A stretch of 64,000 bases of DNA from Agelaius tricolor (GCA_023055355.1 JALJCS010000004.1:29230744-29294743), one strand, 5' to 3'. Shown: positions 50,851 through 63,923, counted from the first letter of the stretch. A program made the numbers and translations. Notes: generated by a model not told the origin, from the sequence alone.

Positions 50851-52061
50851 AAACCTCTACGTCAAGGGAGACCTTGCACTACAATAGCTGGGTGCCCTAA
50901 GCTTCTTAGAACCTAAAATGACTTCTGCTTATGGAAGCTTTGACATAACATGAACATGCCTGACTCTTGCTGATGTAATTCAGATAGATTGATCAATAAA
51001 CTCCATTAATGTTTCTTTCTGTGCTTATAATTTACTTACAGTAGGTATATGCTATGTAATGGGAAAATGCAAGATGCCATGGAATGCAATGGTTTAGACT
51101 TGTCAGTATTAGTGCTACTTTGGACATTTACATGGAACTTTAACCGTAACAGTAGTTTTTAGCACAGCTAAGATTTTGCTTAATATTACTCACAGTTTTA
51201 AAAGAATTAATTGGAATTTGATTGCACTTTGTACCATACCATTGCATCATAAGAGAGAAAATACAGCTAATGGATGTATACTGATCACCTTGGCAGGAGG
51301 AAAAATGAAACTGTGTAAAGAGAACTGACTGGAGAAATTCCTGATATACATTTCATTTCTGAAGCATTTTGCACAAGTAACTCTGAAAAATCGTAAATAT
51401 TACCATTAGCTCCCAGCCAGATAGCCTAAAAGACAGACTAAATTACAGATTATTCTGGAATATGGATTTCTTACCACTTAATAAATTGTAGAGCTGTGAG
51501 GGCTAAAGAATCTCCTTTAATTAAGGTGCCTCCTACATCCTTCCGCTACCCACAACACCTCATCTCTAATATAGTTTGGAACACAAAAGCAAAAGAAATT
51601 TCCATTCTAGATTCTGAAAACACAGGTCTTCAAAGAGGTTTGTTTGAACACATAGTTATAATCTTCCCTCTAATAAAGATCTTCAATTTTTGTTCATAAT
51701 TAACCATTGTGCCTGCTTTAGAGACAGTTCAGGTACCTAAGAAATTTAAGGTAAATAGTGCTATTCAGATATTTTATCTCACTCCGGGTCAAGTGCTTCT
51801 AAAAAGTCTGGTCAGTCTAGACAGAGGCCTCTGCTTATTTCCAAAATTTATAGGGTAGGAACATCTAAAAAACTTTGAGATCAGACTGATGATAGTACTG
51901 AATAGAATTTTAATTTCTTTCTTATGTGGCATTATATACTACTTTATTTTGTAATCATACAATAGCACATTTCAACAAAAGGGCAATTTTGCTTGATAAT
52001 TTCATAAAGGAAATGCTTATGAACTTTTTTTTTAATAACTCAGTAGACGTAAGAATTCATT
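50851..52061. other. Unassigned AT-rich non-coding DNA
   Basis: About 1.2 kb without recognisable genes or repeats. Confidence 0.5.
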
Positions 52062-52165
52062 ATATGGTTTAGCATGCATGGTGGTGTTCAGTCAAAGTTT
52101 GGACTTGATGATCTGGGTGATGACTTGATGAATTCACTTTTGCAAACTTGATGATTCTATGATTC
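52062..52165 (+). mobile_element. Short CR1-like 3' end fragment
   Basis: ATGGTTTAGCATGCATGGTG, TTTGGACTTGATGATCTGGG and the terminal CTTGATGATTCTATGATTC fit the last ~100 bp of a plus-strand CR1. The usual TCTTTTCCAACC segment is replaced by a TGATGACTTGATGAATTCAC insertion or change. Confidence 0.75.
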
Positions 52166-52169
52166 AATG

Positions 52170-52260
52170 AATTTCATTATTTTAATGAAATTATTATGAC
52201 ATAATAATAATTATATATAATAATTTATATATAAATTATTTCATTTACAAGTCATACATA
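52170..52260. repeat. AT-rich palindromic low-complexity block
   Basis: ATAATAATAATTATATATAA and TTTATATATAAATTATTTC-type segments are self-complementary in several registers. They lie directly downstream of the CR1 tail. It is probably a decayed AT microsatellite grown from or beside the CR1 end. Confidence 0.7.
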
Positions 52261-54104
52261 AGAAATTGAACTCTTAAGTTTCTAAACTGGATTATTATAT
52301 CATAAAGTATAAAAAAGTATACATTAAGATACAATATTACCACATTTTATGTGTGTAATATGATCCAACAAAATATATAGGATCATTTATAGTGGTCACA
52401 AAGTAATTTTCATGCAGGATTAGGCTAAGAGCTCTGGTTTTCCAAACTTTTAGTGAAGTATGAAAACAAAGAGTCCTGGACTACCTTGTTGGTTGGAGAT
52501 TAGGAGTCTCTAAAGATATTTTAATGAGCTATCTATAGCACAAATGAATTTACTTATGTTAATCATGCTTGGATCTCTGAAACAGAGACAAAATTTGCAT
52601 TATTCATTTTTCTCTTGATTTGGTAATTAGAAATAACTGTTATATATATCCAGAAAACATATTTGCAGAAACATAGTTTTGAACTGGACTGTGTTAAGAT
52701 GGTGGTTATACCCATTTTGTTTTGATATTAACTTCTGGGAAAGAACAGCTATTTATTAATTTGTCATTGCTTTATTTTTGCTTTTTCCAATCAATGAGTA
52801 GCACACAATATACAAGTTATCTTTGCAAGTGAGTTTCCTCGATTTAAATAGATACTATTTATTAACTTAAAATGATAAACTAGTGAATGCTTCATGCCTA
52901 TGGGCTTTGTCAATAGCAGATAATGAAATCTTTAACCAGGACAACTGACAAAACTCCTGAGAAAACACTGCAGTTCTATTACTATCCTTGAACATTCACT
53001 GCAAAGAAAGACTAAAATTAGGATTTGCAAATGCAAAAACCAGTCCCCTATTTAAAGTTTTCCTCTTCAAAGATTTAACCTTTTTCTTGGCCTTTAAATG
53101 CAGTAGGAATTTTCTGAATGTAGTCTGTTATGTTGACTAGCCAGACCCCATGAATTTCCCAGAGCACTCTGATTTCCACTATGGCTTTGTGCAGAGAGTT
53201 GAATCACACTGCTGTATCATAACAAGAAGAAAGCAATTTATATAGAGGAAAGGGGAGTGGATACTATGTAAGTAATGAGGAGATGGAAATTGCCAAGGTT
53301 TTAGCAGCTAGCTCAGGGAATATAATCTCCTAGTGTTCCTTTAGATGTTTTTCACATGGTGACAGTATTTTGGATATTTTTGGAATAAATCCAATTCTTA
53401 TAAAAATATAATTTTCATAGGCCTTTTAAAAAGTTTCAGCAGACTAATTCAGCCTTTAGAGGGAAATGTAACTACACTTTTTATGTCTCATTTTCTGCAA
53501 ACACTTATCCAAGTACATTAAATAGAAGAATCACCTCATTTAGTATAGTATGAATATAAGAGTATGCTCACAAATAAGCTGTATGTAGGCACTGGCATCA
53601 GTCTTTGTCTATATTACCTATTTGGTACATATTACATGGATTTACAGTATCACATATGATACCAAAAAACACAGGGAGAGGTACAAAACTGCATGATCAG
53701 CTACATATTTAAATCAGGTATTTCCACTGTCTGTGCACAAGTGAGTAAAAAATATTCCATTTTGAGTTCTCTGAAACTCTTTTCACTTCTGTTTTCTTCA
53801 GTTTTGAATACTAGAATGAAATGGTATAGCAAGTACACAGGTTGCAATGTACAGCCTTTTAAAACCTCACTGGGGAAGTACATTCTGATACCCACAAGGT
53901 ACAAGGTCCTTGTAAATAACAAAAAGCGCAGATGATTAACATAGGCCAATCTGAATTGTTAGGTAAAAAGTAAAAAAGAAAAGCAAAGTAAGCACAGACA
54001 GAAGTTAAAGACAAACCAAATGCAGGACTGAAGCAGAAATGTAGGTCATTCTCACATGATTAGTCAACTTTCTTTTGTGAGACTTGTCTCATAAATATTC
54101 AGCA
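52261..54104. other. Unassigned AT-rich non-coding DNA
   Basis: About 1.8 kb with no recognised feature. Two overlapping chance frames of about 80 codons on opposite strands (near 53700-53940) show no protein features. Confidence 0.5.
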
Positions 54105-54867
54105 GACTCATACACAAGTTTAACAAGGGTAAGTGGTGGATTCTGCACCTTGGATGAGACAACCTTGGTTGAGTGAATAGACTGGGGAAAGCGAAGCTGG
54201 AGAGCAGCACTGCAAAAAGAGACCTGGGGGTTCTGGTCTGTGGCAAGTAGAACCAGAATCAGCAGTGTCCTGGCAGCCAGGAGGGCCAACCCTGTCCTGG
54301 GGGCCACCAGGCACAGCATCACAGCTGGGCAAGGGAGGGGATTGTCCTGCTCTGCTCTGAGGCAGCCTCACCTCGAGTGCTGGGGGCAGCTCTGGGTGCC
54401 ACAAAATTAGAGAGCATCTAAAGAATGACCACAAGGAGCATGAAGGGACTAGAAGGGAAGCTGTACGAGGAGTGGCTGAGGTCACTTGAGGTCTCTTCAG
54501 CCTGGAGGACACTGACCTTATTGAGGTCCTCAATGTCCTTGCTGGGAAGGGAAGAGGCAGACACTGATCTCTTTGCTCTTGTGACCAATGACAGGACTCA
54601 AGGAAACAGCTTGAAAATGAGTCAGTAGACATTTAAGTCAGATAATAGAAAAAGGTTTTTCACCCAGAGGGTGATTGGGCACTGGAACCAGCTCCCCAGG
54701 GAAGCGGTCCCAGCACCAGCCTGATGGAGTTCGAGCAGCATTTGGACAATGCTCTTGGGCACATGTGACTCTTTGGGATGGTGCTGTGCAGGTCCAAGAG
54801 GCGGACTCAATGATCCTGATGGGTCCCTTCCAACTCAGCATATTCTATGACACTATAATTCTGTGAC
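54105..54867 (+). mobile_element. CR1 LINE fragment (~760 bp)
   Basis: This is a plus-strand, 5'-truncated CR1. Landmarks are AGACTGGGGAAAGCGAAGCT, AGAGACCTGGGGGTTCTGGT, TTCAGCCTGGAGGACACTGA, TTTTTCACCCAGAGGGTGAT, AGCTCCCCAGGGAAGCGGTC and the end GGGTCCCTTCCAACTCAGCA plus TATTCTATGACACTATAATT. It is the best preserved CR1 3' end here. The 170-codon minus-strand frame at 54120-54632 and its neighbours are antisense to it and not genes. Confidence 0.95.
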
Positions 54868-55084
54868 TTATTTGGTGCCTTACTACATAATATGATTCTA
54901 GTAAGTGAAAACAATGTTTGAAATGTCCTTCCTTTTTGTACATTCTTCTTTGAAATTAAATGATCAGTCATAAATATATCTCAGTTGTTGCAGTTTGGTA
55001 TATCCATAAGCTTCCCATCACTTAGGCTTACTGGAGTAGGAGGAGGAGGAGGAGGCATGTTTTATCACCTTATGACCTTACCAA
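54868..55084. other. Spacer with GGA microsatellite
   Basis: A short spacer between two same-strand CR1 fragments. It holds a small (AGG)n run at 55037-55055 (GTAGGAGGAGGAGGAGGCAT region). Confidence 0.8.
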
Positions 55085-55400
55085 TCTCTACAACTAACTG
55101 AAGGGAGGTTGTAGCCAGGTAGGGGTCAGTCTCCTCTCCCAGCAACAGGACAAGAGGACACAGTCTTATGCTGTTCCAGGGGATGTTTAGGTTGGACATT
55201 AGGAAGAAGTTCTTCACACAGGGGGTGATTGGGCATTAGAATGGGCTGCCCAGGGAGGTGGTGTAATCACCATCCATGGAGGTGCTTAAGACTGGATGTG
55301 GCACTTGGTGCTATGGTTTAGTTGACAAGGTGGTGTTAGGTCATGGGTTGGATGATTTCAAAGGTCTTTTCCAACCTAGTTGATACTGAGATTCTGTCTC
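55085..55400 (+). mobile_element. Short CR1 LINE 3' fragment
   Basis: GGGAGGTTGTAGCCAGGTAG, TCTCCTCTCCCAGCAACAGG, GGTTGGACATTAGGAAGAAG, GGGCTGCCCAGGGAGGTGGT and TCTTTTCCAACCTAGTTGAT mark a plus-strand CR1 3' end of about 315 bp. It belongs to a different subfamily from the neighbour at 54105, since its 3' UTR reads TGGATGATTTCAAAGGTC. It is therefore an independent insertion and not a duplication of the neighbour. Confidence 0.93.
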
Positions 55401-58400
55401 TTTCTGTTGAAGGCATGTCTTCTTTATTCTGCTTAGTAACAGCAAAATAAAGAGGCTAAAACATTTTTTAGGCTTTGATAAACAGCATCCTGGTAGCACT
55501 GAACAAAGGACCAATTACAGTGGTGTTTATATGCTTGGTAACTGACACTGGGATGATGAGCCAGTAGAAATATCTACAAACATTTTTCCTTTTGTTTTTT
55601 TTCTTCTTAGTGCATTTATAAGTACAGCCTTGCTGTTCTTTCTTCCTGTTGCTTGAGGACTTATCAAGTAAATGAATAAATTTTGCTGAATAGAAAACAT
55701 TCAAGTTGCAGCTTTATTTTTATTTAAACTAAAAAACCAATTTTCTTTCCCTGATTTCTTCTTAGTGAAATCATACACAAAATAATTTCAAAACTAGCAC
55801 TTCCTTGTGTCCAGAAAACAAGTACAAACCCTTTTAAAAAATTCTATGTGAAAGTGTCCCAACTGAAAGTACCTTATCCCATCACAAGTTTGTCCTGTTC
55901 TTTTCTATACCCTTTTTAGAAAAGGGGCCTTGTGTTTGTGTGTGTGTGTGCTATGCATCTGCATAAAAAAAGACAATTCATGTGATGGAATGAGACAGTG
56001 ATTTACCTCTTGATAGCAAACTTTATTGTTTCAGATCATATTGATAGTACTCAGTACATTGTTGAAGAAAGCATAATTACAGGCAGGAACCTTCATCATC
56101 ACTGTCATCACTGCATTTTGCCACCTTAGGAATCAGCATGCAAAGAAAAAAGATTACAATATTCTTTCAAGCTACACCTTTTAAATAGTCTCTGCTCAAG
56201 TGAGTCCACAAAACCAGCTGCTGCATACTGCAGAGTCTGTAGGGATAAACTGTTACAAATGCTCTGAGATTTGGCATGTTATTTACACAGAATTAGACAA
56301 ATCCTGAGATTTCTACCTCCTTAATTATGTGAAAAGATGGGACAATCATATCAGTGACATTAAAATTAATCTTTCTGATCTCAAGATCATTGCTGTTCTT
56401 GAAAGGACAGGTAATGCCATCTACTACTGCTCCTGAAGGCCCCCTATATGACATATTTGTGACTATTTACTAGTCAGAAACAGATTAAGACCCTTTTCTT
56501 TCCTTTGATGTTCCACATCCTCAAAATCTTTAAGAAAAGCAGCTTCCAAATTTTAGCTATAAGTCACCTCCTTCTGAGATCATTTTTACACCTTGCAGAT
56601 CCAAAATGAATTGGACCTAGGCAGGGAGAAGTGGAGAAATGCATAACCAACCAAGCATTTAGAAACTGAATGCTGTATCAAGAAGAAATATTCAGTGGGA
56701 TATCCTGTGTTCAGAACTGCTCCCTGCCTCAGCGCCTCCAGCTTCTGAAGGATATTCTCTGGAAGAGTGTTACATACTGGATGCAATAAAATAATATATA
56801 ACTGTTGTACAGTACTTTGCTACAGCCTCCTCAATGTGTTGAGCAAGAATTTACTGACCTGTCTGGGATCTCAAAAAATACAGATGAGGAAATATCATGT
56901 AATTCCCCTGTTCCCCATTACATACATAAGCACAAGTGTACTTCTGGAATGGAAAGTGGAAGGATTTGTAGCTAGAAAAGGCTCATGACAGAGGCATTTA
57001 AGAACGAGACTAAGGTAGATCTGAAAAAAAAGGAAATGAATGAAAGAGCAAACAAATGAAAGGGTAACCCAGGGTCTTGTAATGCTGGGGAAGCTGACAT
57101 TTGAGAAAACATAAATTTAAAGAAAAGAAAGTAGTCACTTGCCAGAGAGAAGGGAGGCATTAGAAAATGAAAGAAGTAGATGATTCTAAAAAGACATTGT
57201 ATGGGATTGGTTTTAAGAGAATGTAAAGCTTCACTGGGAGCCAAGAAACATTTATTTTGCAAAATCAGATTTCACAGAAACAAATACAGAGGAGGGAAGT
57301 AAAAGAAAGTCTGAAGAAATCTTCTATTTACTTATTTTTAAGCATACATACCTGCAACCTGAATATGCAGAACCTACTCGAGATTAAAAATATGAAACAT
57401 GTTGCTATCATTCCACAAACACTATAGTTGAATTTTATTGCCCCTATTGTGTCCTTTGTGCCTTCTCAGAGAAGGAACCAAATGAGAAAACACCAGCAAA
57501 ATCATAAAATGTGAGTCTGATTGCCACCAGTTCATGTTTGTGCTAGCTTGTACCTATTAAAAAAATACATGGAGGTCATTGAAATATATTTGTATCAAAG
57601 AAAAAGGTGTCTGCTGAAGTTCATAATGAATGGGTTGTCATTTTTATTACAGAACTTTGAAAATCTTTTTTTCTGTTGTTGAGAAAAACCCCTTGTGACT
57701 AATAAGTGATTTCCCTCACAGGGTTAGTCTAATGCATGAAAGAGCTTTTCAACATTGAAAGAAAAAGGACTTGGCATCTAAGCTTGTTAATAATCTGGAT
57801 TCAATACAACAGATTTAATCTTTCCGTTCCTTTTTCACAAATAGACTATTTGGCTAAAATATAGATTTTTTTTCTCATGGTCCTAATTTCTGTTTTAATT
57901 GAATTGCTGAGAATGAAAATGATTAGAGAATGCTGTGTGGTGAACAGATTTGTTTTGATAATGTGGTTTTAACACCTCTTGTTCTGCCCAAAATACAAAG
58001 TCTTCCATAAAAGGATGTGGTAATGCATAGCTTCTATACCACACTCTGTAACAGTAAATGCTCACTGGGCATGCATTTAGTGATTAATAAAAGAGATGGA
58101 AGGAAACATAAACTGAAACAATGAAAAGGTAATATAAACAGAATGATTATAAGGAAAATATTTTTACTGTTCCAGTGAAAATTCAGTAATTTGTTTACAT
58201 AGGTCAGTCAAAATCATAAATGTAAAAATGTTTCCTCCTGATATCAGAATTCACAGAATTTGAAATATTTTATGTTTAAAACAGAAAATAAGATTAATAC
58301 AATGCTTATGAAAAGTGGTCAATTAGTAAGACTCAGACTTCAGACTAATACTAAATACTTCAGGATGTTTTATCTAGATTGACCTGCCATTAAACTTGCA

Positions 58401-60237
58401 GCTTCCTGTGGAGCAACTGCATTAAGAAATGAGAGAATAATTTGATTTTCCCTAAATACCTTTACTTAAACATAATTATAAAATATGACACTATTTTTTG
58501 TAATGGGGACAACACTAGTCATATTTATATATATATAAATATATACATACATACTTTTCTATATTTTTAATTGGGAAACACATTATCTGAAGTTAATGGG
58601 AGTTATATTGAGGGAAAAAATTACTGTCTTTGTATTCAGATCAGAATTGAACAGATTCATTGGAAATTCAAACTTGGCCATCCAAGTTTACTCAAAGCCA
58701 AGAGAGCATGGTAGGATCTTCTCTAGCAAAAAAAATCCTTCTTTTAGTACTGTAGATATTTATCTATGCTGCTTTTGAAATATTTATGGGCCCACAGCAA
58801 TAGCAACGTTCGAATACTAACTGTAAGGTACTTTAAGAGAGAGATGCCAAAAAGAATTCTATATTTTCATTTTCCCTTTTCACATTCTATCTTGTGAGAG
58901 TAGTAATCCAGCATTCTGCTGGGACAATACATTTCTTGCCTCCCAGTGCTTGTCTATGCCCCTTGATTTACCAGTACAAAGGAGACAACATGAGAAGAAT
59001 AGAGAAAGACTCTCCCCTTCAGGTGACGGAGCAGCTTCTCCCAGAACACCCCTATATTCAAGAAGCAAAAGGTTCAAGTTTGGGAAATAAATGAAGACTT
59101 TTAATTTTTCTCCCTCTACCCCCTTTTCAGTGCTCTGACAGCACAGCACTGCCATATAAGATGTGTCTGGAATCTCCTTGATGTTTTGCAGGAGGGAACA
59201 TTCAGATTAATGAAATTTCACTTTGACCAGTTGTTGTTAGTTTATGAGATCCTCAGTTTTGTAGGAAGCATTTCTGGGTACTTTTCTTTAAAAGAAGCTG
59301 TCTAAACTGACCAGCAATGTCTTCTTAGAAACTAGAAGTCAGTGTTCAAGTCAAAGATAAACAAATCTTCAATTTCTGTGAATCAATTATGGTATTAGTA
59401 TCTTCCTCTTGTTCCTGAGTTTTAAAGTATGTGAATTCTGCTACTTATTAGTATTTACATCAAGAAGTTTATCAAGATTTAGATCAAGCAGTGTTATACA
59501 GACAGAGATCTCTGACCTATGGGTGCAAAATGGTGCTTTTAGTATCTCTGGTGAATGTTGAAGAACCATTAAATAATCACACACACTAAGTAATGTATAA
59601 GGTCTAATTTTTGGTTTATTGTTGCAAAAGATTCAAACTAACAAGCTGTTGTTTGGCTATTAGTTTTCCTTCACTGGATTCCGTTTTCCTCTGCTGAAAT
59701 TAGAGAATATTTCTGACATGCTAGACCTAGCTCTCTTCTGCTGTCCTTGAAATGTAGTGGTACCTTCTACATTTTGAATCCAGAAGAAAAAAAAAAAAAA
59801 CCAAAAAACTCAGTCTAGTGCACCATATTCAAAATGACGACAAATCTTGAAATAGACCTCACGCACCTGTGTGCATACATACATTTTATATGTGTGTATA
59901 TATATACACTGAGGGGGGGAGGGGGAGAGGGGCAAGATTTTCAAAAACAATACCACCACACTGTGTTCTGTATTCTAAGTATTTTCTTTCTGAATAGTTA
60001 GCAGAGTTCTCACGCCATCTGAGATACTCCAAATAGTACAGAAATAAAAGACAAAGCTGCCTCCTCTATCTACAAATCTTACTTACAGCTTTCCCTACAC
60101 AAGCTGCTGTTTATTTTCAGTTTGTGGAACACACTCTAGTGCGCTTTGACAAAGCTAATCCTGCTTCATCATCTCCAAGCCCCCGGAGGTTTCCATTTGC
60201 TCAATGATTAATTACTGGCCTCTTGCTCTTTCCACTT
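55401..60237. other. Unassigned AT-rich non-coding DNA
   Basis: About 4.8 kb without a recognised gene or transposon. Small features are a (TG)n run at 55931-55950, an AT microsatellite at about 58525-58555, a 14-base poly-A near 59788-59801 and a G-rich run at 59911-59932. Confidence 0.5.
59911..59932 (+). repeat. G-rich run with quadruplex potential
   Basis: G runs of seven, five and four bases are separated by single A or AGA. The seven-base run could supply two G-triplets, so a four-stranded structure is possible. It follows a short TG/TA microsatellite. Confidence 0.75.
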
Positions 60238-60346
60238 AAAAAAAAACAAAACAAAAACAAAAACAAACAAACAAAAAAAAAAAAAAACAAAAAAACAAAA
60301 AAAACCAAACCAAAAAGCCCCCAAAACCCAACCAAAAAAGACCCAA
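60238..60346 (+). repeat. A/C-rich low-complexity tract
   Basis: Positions 60238-60316 contain only A and C (AAAC, AAAAAC and CAAAC blocks). A mixed CCCCCAAAACCC-type part follows. It is the longest of the A/C tracts in the window. Confidence 0.85.
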
Positions 60347-63300
60347 ATAGCTAGTACAGCAAGTTCTTCCCTGACAAGCAGAAACAATTAAGCCTAATTT
60401 GCTTTGAGTTAATGTGCTACATCACCTTATCCCACCACAATGCCATTTTGGGTCTATGGTAGACCTATGATTTAGGTCTGTGGTTCAGTCCCACCAATTA
60501 ATAAGCTGGGACAAGTGTGAGAACCAGCCTGCTCATCTCCCTCATCTTTCTAATATCTATTTCCACAGAGGAAAAATTGGAACAGGACTTAAGACCTGTA
60601 GAATAAGAGACCTGAATGCTTTGCAATGGACTTGAAATGTGCTGGCACATGCAGAAGTTGTTTGGCTACCAGGTGGATCACACAAGTGTATAAAGCCTCA
60701 TTTCCTTCAGACAGCATGGAAAAAAATAGCAGATGTGGCAAAAATTATCATAAAGAGCTGCACTGAAAATCGCCTTTCTCTCCATACCTTTGTCCCCAAC
60801 TACTGAAGTTTTGTAAGTTAGATACATAGGAATCAAAAATGTTTACAAAATAAAGACAACTACTGACAGTATCTAGTTAGATACTAAATCAGCACTTAAA
60901 AGATGTGTACACAAACTGAATTAGCAGAATAAATTTTTGCATATAGGCAACATGTGTTTACTTGTCTAGTAGTGTTTTATTAACCTTAAAAATAGGAGCT
61001 TAAAGTGTCTGCGCTCTAAAAATGAGAATTTTCAAATATCAGTACGGCAACTCAGGAACATTTCTCATAGTCATTTCATAAGCTAATGCCTAAGATATGT
61101 ATTAATACAGTTTTGTGACAAATCACCTGTTAGATTTCAGCCGACAGCTTGGCATACGTTAATCATAAATAACTAAAATACAGCTATAGTAATGTATTAC
61201 AGAAAAAAAGGGAGACACTATAGAGCAACCTTTCTGATACGCCTCACCTACTTCCCCTCGCCTTCCTGATTTTGCTGTGTACTGACTCAATGGCCACTGG
61301 TTCCAGTTGTTAATGGAATATCCTACTGTGTTAAAGAGCTTTGTGGGATGCTATTTATCGGGAATGCAAGCAACAATACAAGGCAGAACAGATGAAAGGA
61401 AAATAACACTCCCCACTATGAACAGAGTACTATTTAATATGTTAAATTCACGAGGCTGAGACATGAAGGCCTATGCTTGGCCTTTTGAAGAGCTATGGTA
61501 GAAGTTATTCAAGAGTATGGTCACAGGTAAGTACTCAGATGAACAGCAGGCAACTAATTTTGCTTTCTCCTTTGCTACAATTTTTGAGATTTAAACCTGC
61601 CCTCATAGCTTGCATTTCACGTAAGATTTTCACTGCTGGTGTGCAGTGAGAAGACTGAAAACAGCTGCATGAGCAGAAAGAACGAGAATTAAACAGTTAA
61701 TCTGGAATGACATGAGAAAGATATATTTTTGAAAACCTCAGAGGGAATACATGATACCTATTTCCAAATTAAAAAAATCTTCCTTTCACTTCAAAACCCC
61801 CAGCAAAAAACCAAAAAAACTCACGAATATTTCTATCTTCCAACTCTAGTTTAAGTACTATCTTAGAGATCATTGTTTTACATGAAACATTTCCAAGTTT
61901 AAAGAGTGTGTAGATGTATTTCTAGTTCAGTGCTGTACTAACCATAGAGAAATGTACTGCTGCAATATTGGCAGAAATAGCACACCAGTATAGAATGCTG
62001 TGTTTGAATTTTTTTACGTTTGGGGGCAAAAAAAATCTACCTTAATGAGTAGTTTGTAACACATGAATTAAGCTTCTTGTTGTGTAATTTGCTCTTAGAA
62101 GGAAAGGAATGTTAAAGGAGTATTAACAAACCACATATATAGGTTAATGTATGTGTATGTGTACACTACTATCTTAAATACAAAATTTATGCTACTGATA
62201 ACAGAAGTGGATATGCAATACATCAGCAGAAATATACAGTGTTTTAATGGTTCTTCATTAATTTAGGGTAATTTCTTATCTTTTTTTATTTCTTTAGCAT
62301 CACTAAAAAACATAATCTTTTAAATAATGAGATCTGGTTTAAATATTTCTATAAAAAGAAATATGTTTATTCCTAATGTGATGCATTCATTTCTGACTGA
62401 CTGAACTACAGGAAGAACTACATAATCTGCTTATTACTTAAAAAAAAAAAAGCAAAGCTAAATGTAGTCCTCAAACCTCACATCCATGTTGTGATACCAT
62501 GTTAAAAATATAAAATACATGAGTTTATTGCTCAACTCTTCAATGTCATGCAAGGATCACAGCATGAAGGGCACTAAAACAGCTAAGTTACTTATAAGAA
62601 CTTCTAGGACACAACATTAAAACCTAAAATATCTATTTAGCGTTGCCATTTCAAAGCAAAATGCAGCCTTGAAGCCATTTCGGTCCAGGGGGCAAAGGTG
62701 ATGATTTCAGTCTTGCTTTCTTTACCAACATTTATTGCAATAAAGACCGAGTAGCATTTTACCCAGCTTTTGATTTTGTTGTACTTTGAAGACACTGTTG
62801 CTTGTTGAAAAGCTAGTCTTTTACGGAATAGTTAGGGTTTTTTTTGACAAGATAAAAAGTAATCATCTGTGCCACATTTCATATATTTACCTTTTCATAC
62901 AAAGTAATTATTGTACAAGGTTACTTGGTGTTTTGAAAGATACTATTTGGAAAGCATTAGTGTTCTTTTAAGTGTGAGATTATTTGGGTGACCATTTTTC
63001 ATGGTGTAACTGGCAGCATCAAAAGAAGACAGCAATTTATAGGCTTTGTGGAGAACAAAGTTTATTTTCACTTTTGTCAGCCTTCATGCTGGCAGCACTA
63101 GCTTCCAGAGGATGATAGAAAACACCCAAATCATTCTCCTCTGCAGAAAAGGAGCAATGACCTGCAATGAGCGTAGCAGGTGCCAACAAGCCTGACTCCA
63201 GGATCAGGCGCTGCGCAGCTGATGGGGCTGCGGCCAGTCGGTGTGCCTCTTGTCTCGGGACAAGAGGCACCGCTGGGCCCAGCAGTGCATCCGCAGCTTC

Positions 63301-63704
63301 ACTCCACCACTTCTATTCCAGGAAAGCCAACTTTTCCAGCATCGGTGCTCATGGGCTCCCAACACCGTAATGTCTGACTAGCACTTACTGCGTTTATACT
63401 GACACTCCACCCCCATTTTACCCGGCGTGAACGCTATCACAGGGGGTGTATCTTCCAGGCTCCCAAAGAAGACGCCTAGAAGCTTACAATGAGGTTTTCC
63501 AAAGCACTCTTCACCTAAAGCCTACTATTCCAACCTACGTTCCTTCTCTGCAGAGGACTGGACAAAAGATTAAGAAGAGCCGGGATGGACCCTGTTCTAG
63601 CCCAATATTAAGCCACCGACTGTGCCAAGCAACACGCGGTGCCACTCAGCATGGAACCTGACCATCCTCCAGGAAAAAAAATCTGGGATTTGCCATACAC
63701 AAAG
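60347..63704. other. Unassigned non-coding DNA rising in GC toward the right
   Basis: About 3.3 kb without a recognised exon. From about 63170 onward the sequence becomes less AT-rich and CpG starts to appear, which suggests the shoulder of the CpG island. Open frames of 60-77 codons at 63037-63661 have no recognisable domain. One of them could overlap a 5' untranslated exon, but I see no supporting splice or coding signal. Confidence 0.45.
63243..63270. repeat. Perfect 12-bp inverted repeat with 4-nt loop
   Basis: GTGCCTCTTGTC (63243-63254) pairs perfectly with GACAAGAGGCAC (63259-63270) across the loop TCGG. If transcribed, it would form a stable short hairpin about 450 bp left of the CpG-dense core. 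It resembles a rho-independent terminator in shape only; such terminators do not apply to a bird genome. Confidence 0.93.
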
Positions 63705-63867
63705 ACGACTGCCACTAAAATACCGCTCTGCCACACTGTCGCTCTGGGACACCTCTCGCGGACCGGCAGGTCTGGCACACCCCCGTCGGTTTAACCATCT
63801 GCCCGCGGAGGCGCACAGAAGTTGAGCACGGGCACCGGGGCGCAGGGAAGTTCCGCGGGCCCGGCCG

Positions 63868-63877
63868 CCGCCCCGCC
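63868..63877. promoter_or_regulatory. GC box (Sp1/KLF-type)
   Basis: CCGCCCCGCC, a consensus-like GC box on the minus strand (GGCGGGGCGG), lies inside the CpG island 38 bp left of the CRE. GC boxes bind Sp/KLF factors in CpG-island promoters. Confidence 0.65.
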
Positions 63878-63915
63878 GCTCTGCCCCCCGCCCTCCCTCG
63901 CCGGCCCGCTCCGAG

Positions 63916-63923
63916 TGACGTCA
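63916..63923. promoter_or_regulatory. Consensus palindromic CRE (TGACGTCA)
   Basis: The exact 8-bp palindrome TGACGTCA is the full cAMP-response element bound by CREB/ATF dimers. It sits in the CpG island and is immediately followed by a GC box. Functional full CREs are characteristically located close to the transcription start in CpG-rich promoters. Binding here is inferred from the exact match and its position. Confidence 0.8.

Noticed and set aside
54120..54632. 170-codon open frame on the minus strand
   Set aside because: It is antisense to the CR1 copy at 54105-54867, and similar frames are expected in other CR1 copies.
63243..63270. Rho-independent terminator
   Set aside because: The stem-loop shape fits, but there is no following T run and the genome is vertebrate, where this termination mode does not operate.
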